DNA from: Prinsepia uniflora
Lineage: Eukaryota; Streptophyta; Magnoliopsida; Rosales; Rosaceae
NCBI GenBank assembly: GCA_032719365.1
Contig: CM064862.1
Coordinates: 61,150,243 to 61,214,242, forward strand
DNA: 64,000 nucleotides
Direction: 5' to 3'
A program made the position numbers and the translations under genes. Positions 10,853 to 23,131 of the stretch are shown in pieces. The notes under the pieces were generated by a model that searched no databases, had not been told where the DNA came from, and was given only the letters and a program-made list of their open reading frames with translations. Numbering within the stretch: the stretch's first letter is position 1; each line of letters starts with the position of its first letter.

Positions 10853-11840
10853 TTGAACGTGAGTTCCTATAAACAAAACCGTGAGGGCATGGTCTAAAGC
10901 TGACAATATCGTGCTAAGGGAGACGGGCTGTGATAGAAAGTTGTAACGACCAGGAATTTTAAAGGATAATGCATGTGGGAAAAAGTTGGTAAAAAGACGA
11001 TTTTGCCTTTGAAAAAGTCAAAATGTTGACTTTTTGATTTGGACATCTTTTGGGGATTCCAAGAAGACTGTTATGATGGCCTTGGGATTCTAAGTTTATA
11101 GACACGTGACATACCAAAATCGGAGAATGTATGAGGATGATTTGGGTCAAAAATCCCCAAGTGAATTTTGGTAATTATGTTTGAAGGGAATTTTTGTCCA
11201 TGTGTTCTACTAGGAGCCTTGGGATCATGCTGGGCTTGAAATCAAGGAAGTTAGACGTCGGAAGCCTCTGGGATAAGGTTGGAGTTTTAGCCGAAATGCT
11301 TGGTTTCGAGTTTGATCTTCAAGTGAGTTCTTGTCATTTTCTCCCCATGGATCTCTTCCTTGCATCTAATAGAGTAGATTAGACACTTAAACTGTCAAAA
11401 ATAACATAGAAATGGAGATTTTCTACCTGGGACATGATCCCCAGTTGGGCGACTCGGTTTGCAGAAAACCAGGTCTAGCTAGGGGTTAGGGATGACTACT
11501 GTAATATGCATGGGTTTCACACACATAGAAGAAAATTAAGTGTGTGAGGGTGCGTGGTGCTCCTTCTCGAATTGTGGCCTACACGAAAGTTCTAGTTCTC
11601 GATCCTACGAGTCTAACGATATAATTTTCGAGACTATCAGACACCGTCTCGAGACAGTTTTAACTGTCCAAAGTTTTAGGCGTTATTTTATTTCATTTAA
11701 AATTCCCAGAAAATTATTGGAATAAAGTATAAGCCAATTGGGATGATTAATGACCCTTAGAAGTGATTTTTGACAGGAGATTATAATCTTGGATTTTATG
11801 GGGAAGTGTGCAAAGCGATTCGACCATGCGTAAGGTACAT

Positions 11841-13025
11841 GTGAGTGGACCTTTTTCCCTTAATTCCTATGCATGCATTTTTATATCATTTTACATGGTT
11901 TTTTAAGTGAATTGCTTGATGATTATTTACGTACGATTTTTATGGATTTTGTTATGATTTTACGGTAAATATAACTTGGTACGCTTTACAAGGAATTCGT
12001 GATATTGTGTTCCAATTTATTACCGAATTTTGGGAGGTTGGTTTTACACTCAATATGACTTTCATATATGATTTTTATGGTGACTAATAGATTGAGAATT
12101 TTATATGATTTTTGGACAATTTTAATAGCACGTTTTACGAGGTTTCTAGTGTACTTGTGTTTTGGGTTTAAGCCCGAGTTTTGTGGTTTAGTTTGGGTTT
12201 ATGAACTTGAATATAGATATGGAATGGTTATATAGTATAGTTAGACTACGGTGTATAGGTGTGATGTGACCTTGGTATATGGTGTGTGTTGGTTAATGCT
12301 CTCTGACGTCGAGTCAGGGGCTCCCAAGCTTGAGACTAGTATTATGTATAGTTGTGTAATTACTGGATACGTGTGGTGTCATCGAATTCCTGGGTTACTT
12401 CCAGATGTTGTATCCTTGTATGGGTACTCAAACTCTGTATCCCTGAGTGGTTGCATTATATGGTTGACACCCAGACGATGTATCACTGGGTAGCCACTCG
12501 GACGTCGAGCTGGGCTCTATAGTCCCCGAGTGGTTGTAAGTTATGATTGGCCTACCGGTAGTGCAATATGTTATACATGGTTGAACACCCGGATGCAATT
12601 TCCTCAGGTGGGCCCTCGGATGTTGTATCCCTAAGTGGCTTTGTGATATGATGATTCAGTTTTTAGACATCGAGGATGGGGTAGTCGATATGATAGTTGG
12701 CTCAGTACGGTCAACTGATATAGTATGATGGGTTCTATGTGACTGATATGGTTATGCATTGATTGATTCACTGTTATTGTTGTGCTTATTCTTTGGCTTG
12801 AATGTATTCTCGTTGGTTCTTGATGTGGGTTTACATAGGACAGGTATTTGGAAATATTGGATTCTATTATTACTACACGTATTTCGAGATTGTTGTTATA
12901 TTGCTAAAATTGTTGCACGCATAGTTTTAAAAAACAGAAGGAAATTTTTATATTTTCGAACTCTTTTTTTTAAAACCTTTATTTTCATCCCCTCACACAT
13001 TTTTCTTGGTTTTGAAACTTTCTAG
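11841..13025 (+). other. Intron-like module in the plus-strand LTR
   Basis: Donor GTGAGTGGAC, then CCCTCACACATTTTTC and TTGGTTTTGAAACTTTCTAG at the right edge. The solo LTR at 13026 sits exactly at the presumed acceptor and duplicated TCTAG. Confidence 0.4.
13021..13025. repeat. Target-site duplication TCTAG (left)
   Basis: TCTAG is repeated at 16039-16043, flanking the solo LTR between them. Confidence 0.85.
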
Positions 13026-13210
13026 CGACAGTACCCATCCCAATACCCCTGGATTATCACGGGATGTTTCCTGCTCCTATCTGACACCACGTGCCAAACC
13101 AGGGATAAAACCGTAACCCACTCGGGTTTACCAGAGTGCGCAGTGATTTCCAGAGTACGCAGCAGCATGTGATGTCTCAGTCTCTGCTATAGCTCGCATC
13201 CGCGATCAAC

Positions 13211-14281
13211 CTGAAGGGTGCCAAAAACAACCAAAAGTGTGAGTGAACAAAAATAAACATTTATTTAAATCATTTTCCAAAATATTGATTTCACCCTCCG
13301 TTTTTCCAAAGCATGCATGCATATCAATTTAAAAATAATTTCGTCATGTAAAACAGTATATACAAAAACCGATGCAATCACCTCAAAACCAGCACATGTT
13401 AAAATCTTTGGACACAAAGCATAATTCAAAAACTCTGGGACCCATTCCCATATCCAACCTCTGTTACATCTCATATCATTATCTCAGATCATCATCAGTC
13501 ACGTCATTCATGCAGTGCGTGCAAATAAGCTCCAGGACAGCTCAGATTCGAGAACGTCACCGTGAACACATCACTAGCCGGCGTTCCAGATCGTCAGGAA
13601 TGCATCACCGATCAATCTCCATATAATACCAGCACTCATGAGTCGAGCCTCCATCGGCTGCACGACAACAGGCAGTGCTTAGTGACCTCTCCAGGAGAAC
13701 ACATCCCATCTCGGAGGTGAGCGGTATCTCCAAGGTTCTCTCCAAGAAAATATATTCACAATCGGAAGCCCTCTCATACTCATCATCTTGAACAATGGTC
13801 ATAGTAAAAACGGTGTAAATATATTTTCATTGTTCAAATCAAATCAGTTGTACTGCACAAGGTCTCGGCCCAAAACATGGTTTCCACAAAAACACATAAA
13901 ATCAGTGTCCAGTTCTCATTTCGCAATCTCAAATCACGTCACAATCAAATCATGTGTTCCACGTGGGATCTCTGCCCAAAACTGAATCTCAACAAGGTCA
14001 CAAGCCTGAAATTTCATCATAATTGGGTCACAAGCCAGAAACATAGGTTCAAAAAACATTTGCCTATAATCTTAGTCAAAAACATAATCTAACTAGGTCT
14101 CATGCCCAAAATTCATTTTCACGAAAATCCATAAAATCGTTCAAAACCAATAATCAACTAGCATACAAAACATTTATGCATTTCATCAATTCAACCATTT
14201 GGAAACCTTGCATTTCATACCATATTTATAACTCATTAAAACATATATGCATGCATCAATTATAAACCAAAGTCCACTCAC
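13211..14281 (-). other. Intron-like module in a solo LTR
   Basis: On the minus strand it starts GTGAGTGGACTTTGG (14281 downward) and ends CACCCTTCAG|GTTGATCGCGG (acceptor at 13211-13212). Motif pairs near each end are GTGAGTGGAC with GTTCACTCAC (one mismatch) and two ATGCATGCAT copies. Degenerate GGGTCACAAGCCC-type hairpins lie between them. Confidence 0.5.
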
Positions 14282-15683
14282 ACACTGTCCACGATGTGCA
14301 CTCCAAAACTGCACCGTAAGTCAATCCAAAGCTAATCCACAGTCTCCGAGATGTTCGGATCTATCCAAATCATACTCAAGGGTCACTATCTATCAAAACT
14401 CTTGTGAGGGCATGTCCTAATAAAAGTCCTAATCATAAACCAAAGTCCTAATCATAAACCCTCAAAACTCCCGGAATAGTCAACGTGTCCCGAAAACATT
14501 TTTCGAGGCTAAAACCTCCAAATGTCCTATCAAACGACCTTTGATCAACTTGAAAACCCTCAAAACTCCCGGAACAGTCAATGTGTCCCGAAAATAATTT
14601 TCGAGGCTAAAACCTCCAAATGACCTATCAAACGACATTTGATCGACTAGAAACTACCACCATTGGATTCAAATCGTTGAAGCCTTTCGAACATGGCCGA
14701 TTTTACCTCAAAATTCGTACCCACGTGCCCTCATGTGCTAGTTCAATCAATGGCGACCAACATTGGTCAATGCTAACATCATTTGCTAACGTCAGCCCTA
14801 GCTGACGTCGATGCTGATGTCAACCTGGCAGGTCTGACAACCTGCCACATGGCACTCCCTAACTGGTTCCATGTGTTACACTCTAACACTACCATGTCAT
14901 GTGATGTCATCACTGTCACGTGTTGCTAACACATCAGCTCTGACAACTTGACACACTACCACGTGGCACCACCTTGTTGGTCCACGTGGTCTGACAAGTC
15001 TGACATGCACCTACCACGTCACCTGTTAACTGGACTGAGACCTAGCCATGTGTCACACTCTGGTTGGCCACGTAGACTGATAGATCTCACAAGTAATGAT
15101 GTGGACTTCCATGTCATCATTGTCTTCCTTTAGACGGGTCGACTCGTTTAACTATAAAGGGTCGATTTGACCAGCGACTCTAACCCAATCCTATCTTCTT
15201 CATTTCTCCACCATTTTCCACCATTCGTTTTCCATTCGACTTGCAAATTACCTGGGAAGAGATCCCTATGGCTAAAATGTGAAGAAAGTACCTGAACAGG
15301 GTTGGCCATGGTCGAATCCTCATGGGTCACCTGCAACAGTCCTTCCAGAGCTGTTCCAGCCACCTCCACCTCTCATTTTTTATCATATTGGCTCGTATGA
15401 GCTCAACACAGGTACCCGAGGCATCATAACGGGCCCTAAACATCTAGAAATTAAAACCCAGTCCACCAAGTTCATGGGTTACATTTTTCGCAGTTTTCTA
15501 GCCACCTCACAACGGCTCCGCAGTCCTTGACACCATCCTTGTCTGTCTCTCAATCCTCTCTCACTCTCAGTCTCTCTCCAGCAGCAAAACAATGAAGAAG
15601 ATGGTGATGGTTTGGGGAGGGTTATAGGTGGATGAATGAAAAATGGGAAGGGAATGGGAGGTGCATGTATGTAAGATAATAAT

Positions 15684-15717
15684 CAATGGATGAGTGATAA
15701 GTTTCACTCATCCATTG
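15684..15717. repeat. 34-bp palindrome, conserved LTR site
   Basis: CAATGGATGAGTGA and TCACTCATCCATTG are perfect inverted arms of 14 bp around a 6-bp centre, 321 bp from the LTR start. Confidence 0.8.
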
Positions 15718-16138
15718 GACCTGAAAATAAATATCTGGGCCCACTACAAACAAAAGTGAACCTACCTCGTAAATCGTGCAATCGTACCACGATTTGTTTT
15801 AGACCCGTAACTTTCTCGTACGATGTCCAATTTTAATGTGCTGCTTGCCTACAAACTCGTATTATCTTGATCTACATAATGGAATTCGGTCCACGTTTAT
15901 TTGACCTCCTAGGTCAAAAGTTAACATTTTACCCTCGTCTAGGGGTAAAATTGACTTTTCACTATGATCGTCCACTAATCCTCAATTGATCCCGATTAAT
16001 CCTTAATTAATCCCATAGATTCGGGACAGGTCGTTACATCTAGGGCGATTACACGAGAATCAAGAATGCTTTCAGATCGGAGGCATAAGCTCACGAGAAT
16101 ACAAGTATTCGTTGTCTGATAGGGTTTCGAGGGTACTT

Positions 16139-16815
16139 TTAGTTTTTTGGGTTGCCCATCAGATTGGAGCAGGACCCGGATGTGTTGTACATGGTGTTTT
16201 TCGAGTTGGGTCCTACCAATGTTGGTTTGAGAAAATCCATGTGGCGTGTTTTGTATAGCTTGAGCATGGTTCCATAAAAAAATTTGGACGGTTCCTCCAT
16301 TGTTTTGGAATATGGATCATAACAAGGCCATGGGCTATTATTGAAACCTCCCACAAAGTTGGCTTCTTCCACCGTTGGACTTTCTTTTGAAGTTTGTTCT
16401 TAAATTGAGCACACTTCATAGATTTGAACTCCTTTCGCTTTGTCGTTGCAAAACGTTTTTACCATTGATGTGAGTTGAGTAATGGTGTTATCTCTTTCAA
16501 TAGGGTAGGCATCTCTATCATATGCATCTTGCGCATTTCCCCTTTTTCTATCTCAAAAATAGAACATAACAAAGGACATTTCTGAGGCATCATGAATGTA
16601 CCAAGATGCCTACTAAATACAGTTTGCAGGAAATCATCTTGAATATCAAAATTAAGAAATATTCCCTCATCCTTTGAGATGACATGTGATAAAAATATAC
16701 CTTGCCCTCTATAGAAAGTTCTTCGCCTTCCAACATAAAGACAACCCCTCATAATCACTATCATAGGTACCTCGAACCAATGGTTAGAAACCAAGAGGTC
16801 CATCTTAGTCTCCAC
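16139..16815 (-). other. Unrecognised minus-strand open frames
   Basis: An uninterrupted 118-codon frame (16459-16815) starts METKMDLLVSNHWFEVP and includes YVGRRRTFYRGQGIFLSHV. Shorter frames follow downstream (16139-16419). I recognise no domain. The sequence lies between LTR fragments, so it could be captured host sequence, a decayed element gene or chance. The composition looks protein-like (few low-complexity runs), but two overlapping downstream frames cannot both be real. It is kept only as a candidate fragment. Confidence 0.25.
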
Positions 16816-16844
16816 CTATCCCATGATACCACAAAGATAAGCGG

Positions 16845-17160
16845 AGTCAGTGAGCAAATGGCCAAAGATACCCCGAAGTCACGTGTTGGTGATACTCACG
16901 CGTGAACGAAATACCTCAAAATCACACAGGGACATGACTAAAGACATATCAAAGTCATGTATCATAATATACTAGCATGACCAAAGATACCTTGAAGTCA
17001 TGCAGTCACATGATCAAATATACCTCGAAGCCACGAGTCAGAAATATACATGCTCGACCATAGATGCCTTGAAGTCATGCAGTGACATGACCGAATATAC
17101 CTCAAAGACATGTGTTAGGAATTTGCATGCATGATCGAAATTCCCTCGAAGTCATACGGT
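16845..17160. repeat. Degenerate array of CATGACC-AAAGATACC-TTGAAGTCATG units
   Basis: About six to eight diverged units in which a CATGACC-like block and a GAAGTCATG-like block alternate with AAAGATACCTT or AATATACCTC between them. Because CATGAC pairs with GTCATG, each unit can fold. It occupies the place that hairpin arrays hold in the other LTRs. Confidence 0.6.
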
Positions 17161-19031
17161 TAGAAAAAGCTATAAAATCTAGGAAGATAAACATAGTTAA
17201 AAACAGTAGTAGAATCCAAAATTCATTTTAAAATCAGTAGAACCAAACTATAGCTGCATTCCTTGGAAATCGAGCTTAACCCCAAATCATAAATTTTAAA
17301 GTCATTTCAAATATGTGAAACTGGGTTATTCCCAAAATCATTGTAAAATCTTTATGGGGAACTAAAACCAAAATCAATCCAAAAAATAAAATAATAACAA
17401 TAATAATCATTCAAAAATTCTGAAAATTATTTTACAACAATTCTTCAAATTTTTCAATACTCACATTGAGCAAGAATTGAGAAGTAAAATCTAGTCAACC
17501 ACAATGGTGGGGTCCAACTCACCCGTGACCACCCTTACACCCAACCATAAGCCCTCCTTCTTGCCCAAACCTCAATAGTATCTTTACTCCACTCATGCAC
17601 CCATATACTCTCTCCCCTTCTTCCTCAGTAATAGACCACTGATGAGGCACGCCTCTTAGAGGAATATCATTGAAAATAACTAAATAATCTGCACATTAAT
17701 TGTGTGGTTTGTAGGAAGTTTAACCTAGAGCTCTAATACTAAGTTGACAACACCTTTCTCGAATTTCACTCGAAATCAGTGAAAGACCCTGTTTTCGTCT
17801 AACAATTATTGACACTCCAAGTTGTTACCTAAAATACTCTTACAATTGGTTACACTTTACGAAAATTCTGTTATACTCTGACCGAGCATCCTTAGTTATT
17901 GTCAATCAACTGTTAGACGAAGGATGTAATACAATCACCTGAATTATTTTTGAGAGCTATCTCAGTAGTTCAAACCTCTATAACCGTGACCCTTAAGACA
18001 AAAATCATAAACAAAATTTTATACATGTACAAACCAGTCATAGCTCGTCATTCTGAGCCACCTCTTACACCACCCACTGACCATGGTAAAAAGTACATGC
18101 TCACAAAGTTTTTGACCCGAACTAAGTCCCGTTGATAATCATTGTCAGTTATCCTAACCAACCTAACCTCGGCTATCGTATCCTCACCTCACCTGTTGTG
18201 AGTCACCAGAACTCTTAGAATACCATATCAACCATTTTTCTGAATATGATAATTTGGCCAAGCTTCCGTTTCCACTAGACTTAACCTATAATTCCATAAG
18301 TCTCATGATTTGATCCGAATCAATGTTCAATACTTGGTTGAACTAAGGCTCACCAACTCTATTCTGAACTATAACTTGATATCCTAGCTCTTCCTAAGCC
18401 ACAACTTTTATCTTTTCTTCGGGACCTAACCTACACCACAATACCGACTTGAAATCCCAAATACCAATTATTGTCTAGGCCTAAGTGCCAAGAACATAAC
18501 CTTGGTCGAATCCAAATCCATAACCCGGATTTCCCTGAACCTGCCATTTTAGTCTAAGCCCATGTTATTCCTTATTCACATGCATAACGAATAGAAAAAT
18601 CACAAACCCCGACTAAGCCAACCAATTTCTAATACATTAGCCTTAGCTAATAATTATCTCTTATTCATAGTCCATAACCCAAAACCGATGATAATCCAAT
18701 TAGGCATAATCATCTTTAATTCTACGACACATAGTTACTAGACCATTTAACAAGTCCAATTCCAAGTTATTCGGTCCTGCTGGCCTTTAGGTCTATTATT
18801 CAAGTAAACACGACCCTTAGTGTTGCTAAATGGCAATAAGAACCTCATATCCAACACCTTAAATCTCAAGAAGGAACACTTGCCCTAAATGCACATAGAG
18901 TTTGTTTGGAGATGTAAAATAATCATTAAAGATATCTGATTAACTAGAAACCCATGTGTCGACATGCACTTGCGGAAAGTCGGCGCCCTTCCCACAAACT
19001 GCCACGTGGCGCCCACGTCCACCCACATGCC

Positions 19032-19318
19032 TAGAATATTTCGTCATACTAATGGAATATTTTGTCAATACTGACAGAATATTCTCACAGCAAGAGCATA
19101 TTTCATTAGGGAATATCTCGTCTTATAATGGCATATTGCATCAACTCTAACAGAATATTCTGACAATGAGAGAATATTTCTTCAATGAATATTCTGTTTC
19201 TAAAACAGAATATTCTATCATCATTGACGAAATATTCTAATGGCGGAATAATATTCAATCCATCACTAATTATTTTAAAAAAATAACAGAAAATTTTGTT
19301 GGTGGAATATTTCGTCAC
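19032..19318. repeat. AGAATATTCT minisatellite
   Basis: About a dozen degenerate units of roughly 21 bp centred on GAATATTC or GAATATTT followed by GTCA-like sequence. At least four copies are exact GAATATTC. The core fits the nGAAnnTTCn pattern bound by plant heat-shock factors, but it is also a simple palindrome that could arise by repeat expansion. Confidence 0.7.
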
Positions 19319-19985
19319 CGGACTTTCGTAACCACCCGACCTTCAAACCTTTGTATCTCCTTCATTTTTTAACCAAATTCAACGTCCTAATAATAAAATC
19401 ATATCTACTTGAGCCAAGTAATTCAAATCTAAGATCAAAACTAGGAACTTAAACATCTGGTGGGCAAAAATCATGCTAGATGTTTTGGCCAGACTTCCTA
19501 GCCTCACCTCATCGTCCACTGCATCCCTCATGGCCCAAGGAAAGTTTGGATGAGTTCATGAGGCATAGGAGAAACTCATGTTATCATTAGTTTGAGTTGA
19601 AATGGCCTAAATAAAAAAAATACCCATATTCGGTACATATGGGTTCCTTCGGCCGAGAGGAAGATATAACGAGGGAGGAAGGAAACGTGCCCAAAATTCT
19701 GGAGAAATCCAACATATATTGCATCCAAAATATCTAACTCGCCAAATGACCAAATTTCCCTTGAAGCTTCTAGGTCTATAACTTTTTTATCCGGACTCTA
19801 TTTTATGTGTGCCGAATTTTTACGAACTATTGAGTTCGAGACCTAAGCAATGGCCAACAAAAAAAGCTTTCAAAAGTGTCTTCTGGAAAAAATGACTTTG
19901 AGACCCTCCTATATCGAGGGTAAAATCGTCCTTTTTTCTATGTAAATTATCAAATTAGCTTTAATTTAAGTTTTGGGCTGTTACA

Positions 19986-21726
19986 CCGGCCTAAAGCCCA
20001 AATTGTTACCAAAAGCATTTCCCAAAACCCTTATTTAAATTCATAATTAGTTCCTAAATCATAAAAGATGACACAATATTTGATGCTAATTACCCTTGAC
20101 TTCACAATTAATAATCGTTATTGGAATATTTAGTAAGTGGATAATCAAGTATAACCACTATCCATCGTTCTTGGGTCTTAGAATGAAAAAACAACACTTA
20201 CGATGATTTTCTTTAATTTCCAATACACCCGAAGATAATAATTTATTTCCATTAAATCCCAACATTCGAAACTATAATATAAATATTCAAAGCAACACAA
20301 CGTGCGTACATTATCGATTAGGGAAACAGGTTCGCTCACCTCGAACGAGGTTCAGACGAGTTCGAAATAATCGGAGTAACAATCAGACCCTCGGGCCCAT
20401 CGTGCCTTCAAAACATAACAATCATAGTTACTAAGCGATAGTTATAAACCTGAAATGCCACACCCTAACTTCTAGAGGCGCAAGCACGCTCTAAACCGTA
20501 CAATGTAACTGTGGACGTCTAAGACAACCCCTAAACCAACTTCAATTGGCCAAAAACTCGGCTTGAAGATCTGGAATGTCGAAAAAATAAATGCGCAAGT
20601 CGATGGACCCTAATTGAGATCCTCACACGCGGCCACACAACGGTGGAAGGCGGGTGGTCGTCTCCGACATACTGATCACCTTCCTCATTGCTTCTCCTAG
20701 AGTTCCGCCGAAAACCATCATTGTTGGCCGATTTTGAAAGCTTCGTAAGCCCCTCATTTTTAACCAAATTTAGCGTTATAGTAATTAAAATCTATCTATT
20801 TGAGCATAGAAATCCAAATCCAAAGTCAAAATTAGGAACCCATACTTGTCGAAGCTAGAAATTTATCGAGAAGTTTTCGCTCAATGCTAAGAGCCTCACT
20901 CCATTGTCCACAACGACATCTCCGCTCACGAAGGGTACGGTTGTGCTCATGGGGAGGAGAAGAATGGTTTAGTGCTTTTTTTGGTGATCAAAAGAATTAC
21001 AACAAAAACAGCATAAACCTAAACAATAACTCTAGAAGAGCAAACCCCTAACCTATCCGCATATAGAGCAAGACCAGCCGAATCAGCGGGTTGCGGCAAG
21101 ATCACCACACCAGGGTCACACCCATACCCCAAATTGGTCAAATGATCAGCAACACTATTACATTCCTATAGATATGATTCATTATGAATCACCATTCTCG
21201 AGCCATGAATTCTTTACAACCAGCCACTAAAGAGGCCATAGGATGATGGGACCCCAAAGAAGAAGGCAACATACGAATAGCCGCATTGGAGTCCGGCTCC
21301 AGCATAACCTCTTTGAAACCCATATTCCAAGCCAATTGAAGACAATAGAAAATCCCCCACAACTTAGCCAAAATTACGTCACCAATCCTCAAATTGACAA
21401 AGAAACCAACAACCTACGAGCCCTCGTAGTTCTAAATAAAAAGAGAGCAAAAAATAATAGATTTTTCGAAAAATTATCTGAACTCAACATTACTAAAATG
21501 CTCGTTACCTTCTTATACCCATAACTTCCTTAAATGGGCTCTGATTTTTGCATGATACTTTTCGACGAACTTGTGAACTTAAAACCTATGCAATACTCGA
21601 TTAAATATTTCCAAAAATATTTTCAAATTAAAGGGACACTTAAACCCTTCCTAAACCAGAGGATAAAATCGTTTTTTGTCCATTGATTTTCGAATTTACT
21701 TAAATTTATGATCTAGGTCATTATAC
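19986..21726 (-). repeat. Fragmentary minus-strand LTR-like sequence
   Basis: Contains diverged versions of segments seen in the LTRs at 23.6 and 34.0 kb (TTTTTAACCAAATTTAGCG, AATCCAAATCCAAAGTC) and ends near GATCTAGGTCATTATACA. It is interrupted by a LINE fragment. No element ends with target duplications are visible. Confidence 0.4.
20973..21399 (-). pseudogene. LINE RNase H fragment (RVT_3-like)
   Basis: On the minus strand the frame reads RIGDVILAKLWGIFYCLQLA, then AWNMGFKEVMLEPDSNAA, the A-x2-W-x-L-x2-GF-x-E-x-DS pattern of the RNase H domain at the C-terminus of plant L1 LINE ORF2 and related host copies. It is broken by stops further on and ends in an A-rich stretch (reverse of GCTTTTTTTGGTGATC), like a LINE 3' tail. 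The upstream reverse transcriptase is absent, as in a 5'-truncated insertion. Confidence 0.75.
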
Positions 21727-22121
21727 ACACTTATTGAACGTTGTACATATAGGTGGTATGAAGATGAAGTTAAATCCCTAATTTTTACATTTTAATTGTG
21801 ATTAGTCCCTAACAAGCTAAATCGGGAAACAATAATCCATTTCTTCCCTTTTTTCCTCTTGCAATGCAAAGTTGCAACTATTCGAGGCCAGCCAAGTTAC
21901 AACTATTGGGAGGTCAATGGACCTGTAATTGTTCGATAACTGCCATGACAAGACCCATCCTAATCCCCCTAGGATTAACACAGGATGTGACATACTCCCA
22001 TCTAACACCTCGTGCCAGACTAGGGATACACCAAAACCCTCTCGGGGCAGCTAGAGTGTGCTAGGATCTGTGAAGGCATGTGATGTCTCGGTCTCTGCTA
22101 CAGTCCGCATCCGCGATCAAC

Positions 22122-23131
22122 CTGAAGGGTATTAAAAACATCAAAAGCAATGAGTGGACAAAAAAACAGTTTTATAAAACACATTTTCAAAAAGACATTT
22201 ATACCCTTCATTGAAAAACATGCATGCATTTAAAACCAGCTACCACAAAGATTTCTTTAAATCAAATCATATGTATTTTCAAATCAATACACAGTGAAAT
22301 AGAGTTGGGTCTTGGCCCAAATCCAAAACACGTGGGGTCTCTGCCCAAATCAGTAAAATACAGTTTAACCAATCCTTGGCATCCCAGATGTCTAATCAAA
22401 ATTGTCACAGTTCTAAAGCTACACGTCCTCTCGGTGTCTCAGTTCGAGGGTTCCCCTGGGTTCACCAGTGTCCGAGGCGGTACCATAATGGTATGCCTCC
22501 CCAGATCACTGCCTGGGGTATATCGATCTATAGAAATCCTGATCCTGAGCCTCTCCATAGAGCAGCCCCTCTCAAGAAATGATTTGTGACTACTCCATGA
22601 TACTATGTGACGTCTAGAGGAGACAACCAAGGATGGTATATTTAAAAACCGAAATCAAACAAGTGGAAGACCATCGTAAAACCGTTTATAAATATTTCAA
22701 TAGGGTCTCAGCCTGAGGTATAACTTCCATAAACCATTTCCAAAAAATTAGGATTCCATGAATCCATTCCAATCCAAATCCAAATCTCATTAGGGTCTCA
22801 AACCCAAAATCTCATTTCATAAACCACAACTGGGACTCAGCCCAATACCATAAACCAATTGGGCCTTAAGCCTAATATCTCGTAAATCAACTGGACCTCA
22901 AGCCTAGGATAATATTTACAAATCCAAAATTTTTTAATGTTTCAAATCATTTGAAAACCAAAGCATGTATCAAATCCGGCATAAGCCTAAATTACAACAT
23001 AAAGTATAAATTCTCGAAATACGTGCAATCCGCATAAGTACAAAAATTTTGAAGACCATAATCATATGCACTAAAGGCATCTCTAAAACAGTTATGCATG
23101 CAACCTATTTAGAAAACAAATGCTCACTCAC
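22122..23131 (-). other. Intron-like module in the LARD 3' LTR
   Basis: Sense strand: GTGAGTGAGC donor, ATGCATGCA motifs near both ends, GTCCACTCAT branch-like region, and ACCCTTCAG|GTTGATCGCGG acceptor. Length is about 1.0 kb. One base has changed in each of the two 10-bp arms. Confidence 0.5.

Larger units (their letters stand above)
10284..10938 (+). mobile_element. Cassandra-like TRIM retrotransposon
   Basis: Two direct repeats of about 295 bp (10284-10578 and 10645-10938), both starting TGTAAGACCC, flank a 66-bp interior that begins with a perfect initiator-tRNA-Met primer site TGGTATCAGAGC (10579-10590). It ends in the purine-rich CTCTAGGGGGTGGAT. Each LTR carries a 5S-rRNA-like block with A-box and C-box sequences. 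This combination defines Cassandra, a terminal-repeat retrotransposon in miniature that has no genes and relies on other elements for proteins. The two LTRs differ at many positions, so the insertion is not recent. No clear target duplication is seen. Confidence 0.85.
10942..13025 (+). repeat. Plus-strand LTR, left part (split by a solo LTR)
   Basis: Starts TGTAACGACCAGG immediately after the Cassandra element. It carries donor-like GTGAGTGGAC, ATGCATGCAT at 11868-11877, and a hairpin GGGTTTAAGCCC (12164-12175). It ends at a TTTCTAG acceptor-like site into which a solo LTR inserted. The sequence resumes at 16044 with GGCGATTACACG and fades by about 16140; no 3' end or target duplication could be fixed. 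Confidence 0.65.
13026..16038 (-). mobile_element. Solo LTR with TCTAG target duplication (3013 bp)
   Basis: A single minus-strand LTR running from CGACAGTACCC (reverse of an LTR 3' end) to GGGACAGGTCGTTACA (reverse of TGTAACGACCTGTCCC), flanked by perfect TCTAG repeats. A perfect duplication around one LTR shows that a full element inserted and was later reduced by recombination between its LTRs. It contains the conserved block GATGTCTCAGTCTCTGC near its 3' end, the intron-like module, a TGACGT/CACGTG cluster (about 14790-15085) and the 34-bp palindrome at 15684-15717. Open frames inside are not genes. Confidence 0.9.
16816..19985 (-). repeat. Degenerate minus-strand LTR-like region
   Basis: The right end TTTTGGGCTGTTACA is the reverse of a TGTAACAGCCCAAAA LTR start. 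The segment before it (CAAACCTTTGTATCTCCTTC, AACCAAATTCAACG) matches the equivalent part of the LTRs near 23630 and 34000. The left boundary is uncertain. No genes are seen between 17160 and 18950. Confidence 0.45.

Noticed and set aside
16139..16210. Possible 3' end and primer site of the plus-strand LTR at GTTGGGTCCTACCAATGTTGG
   Set aside because: It resembles GTGGGTCCTGACAATTGG, but TATCAGAGC is absent and no target repeat matches the left flank, so the end cannot be assigned.
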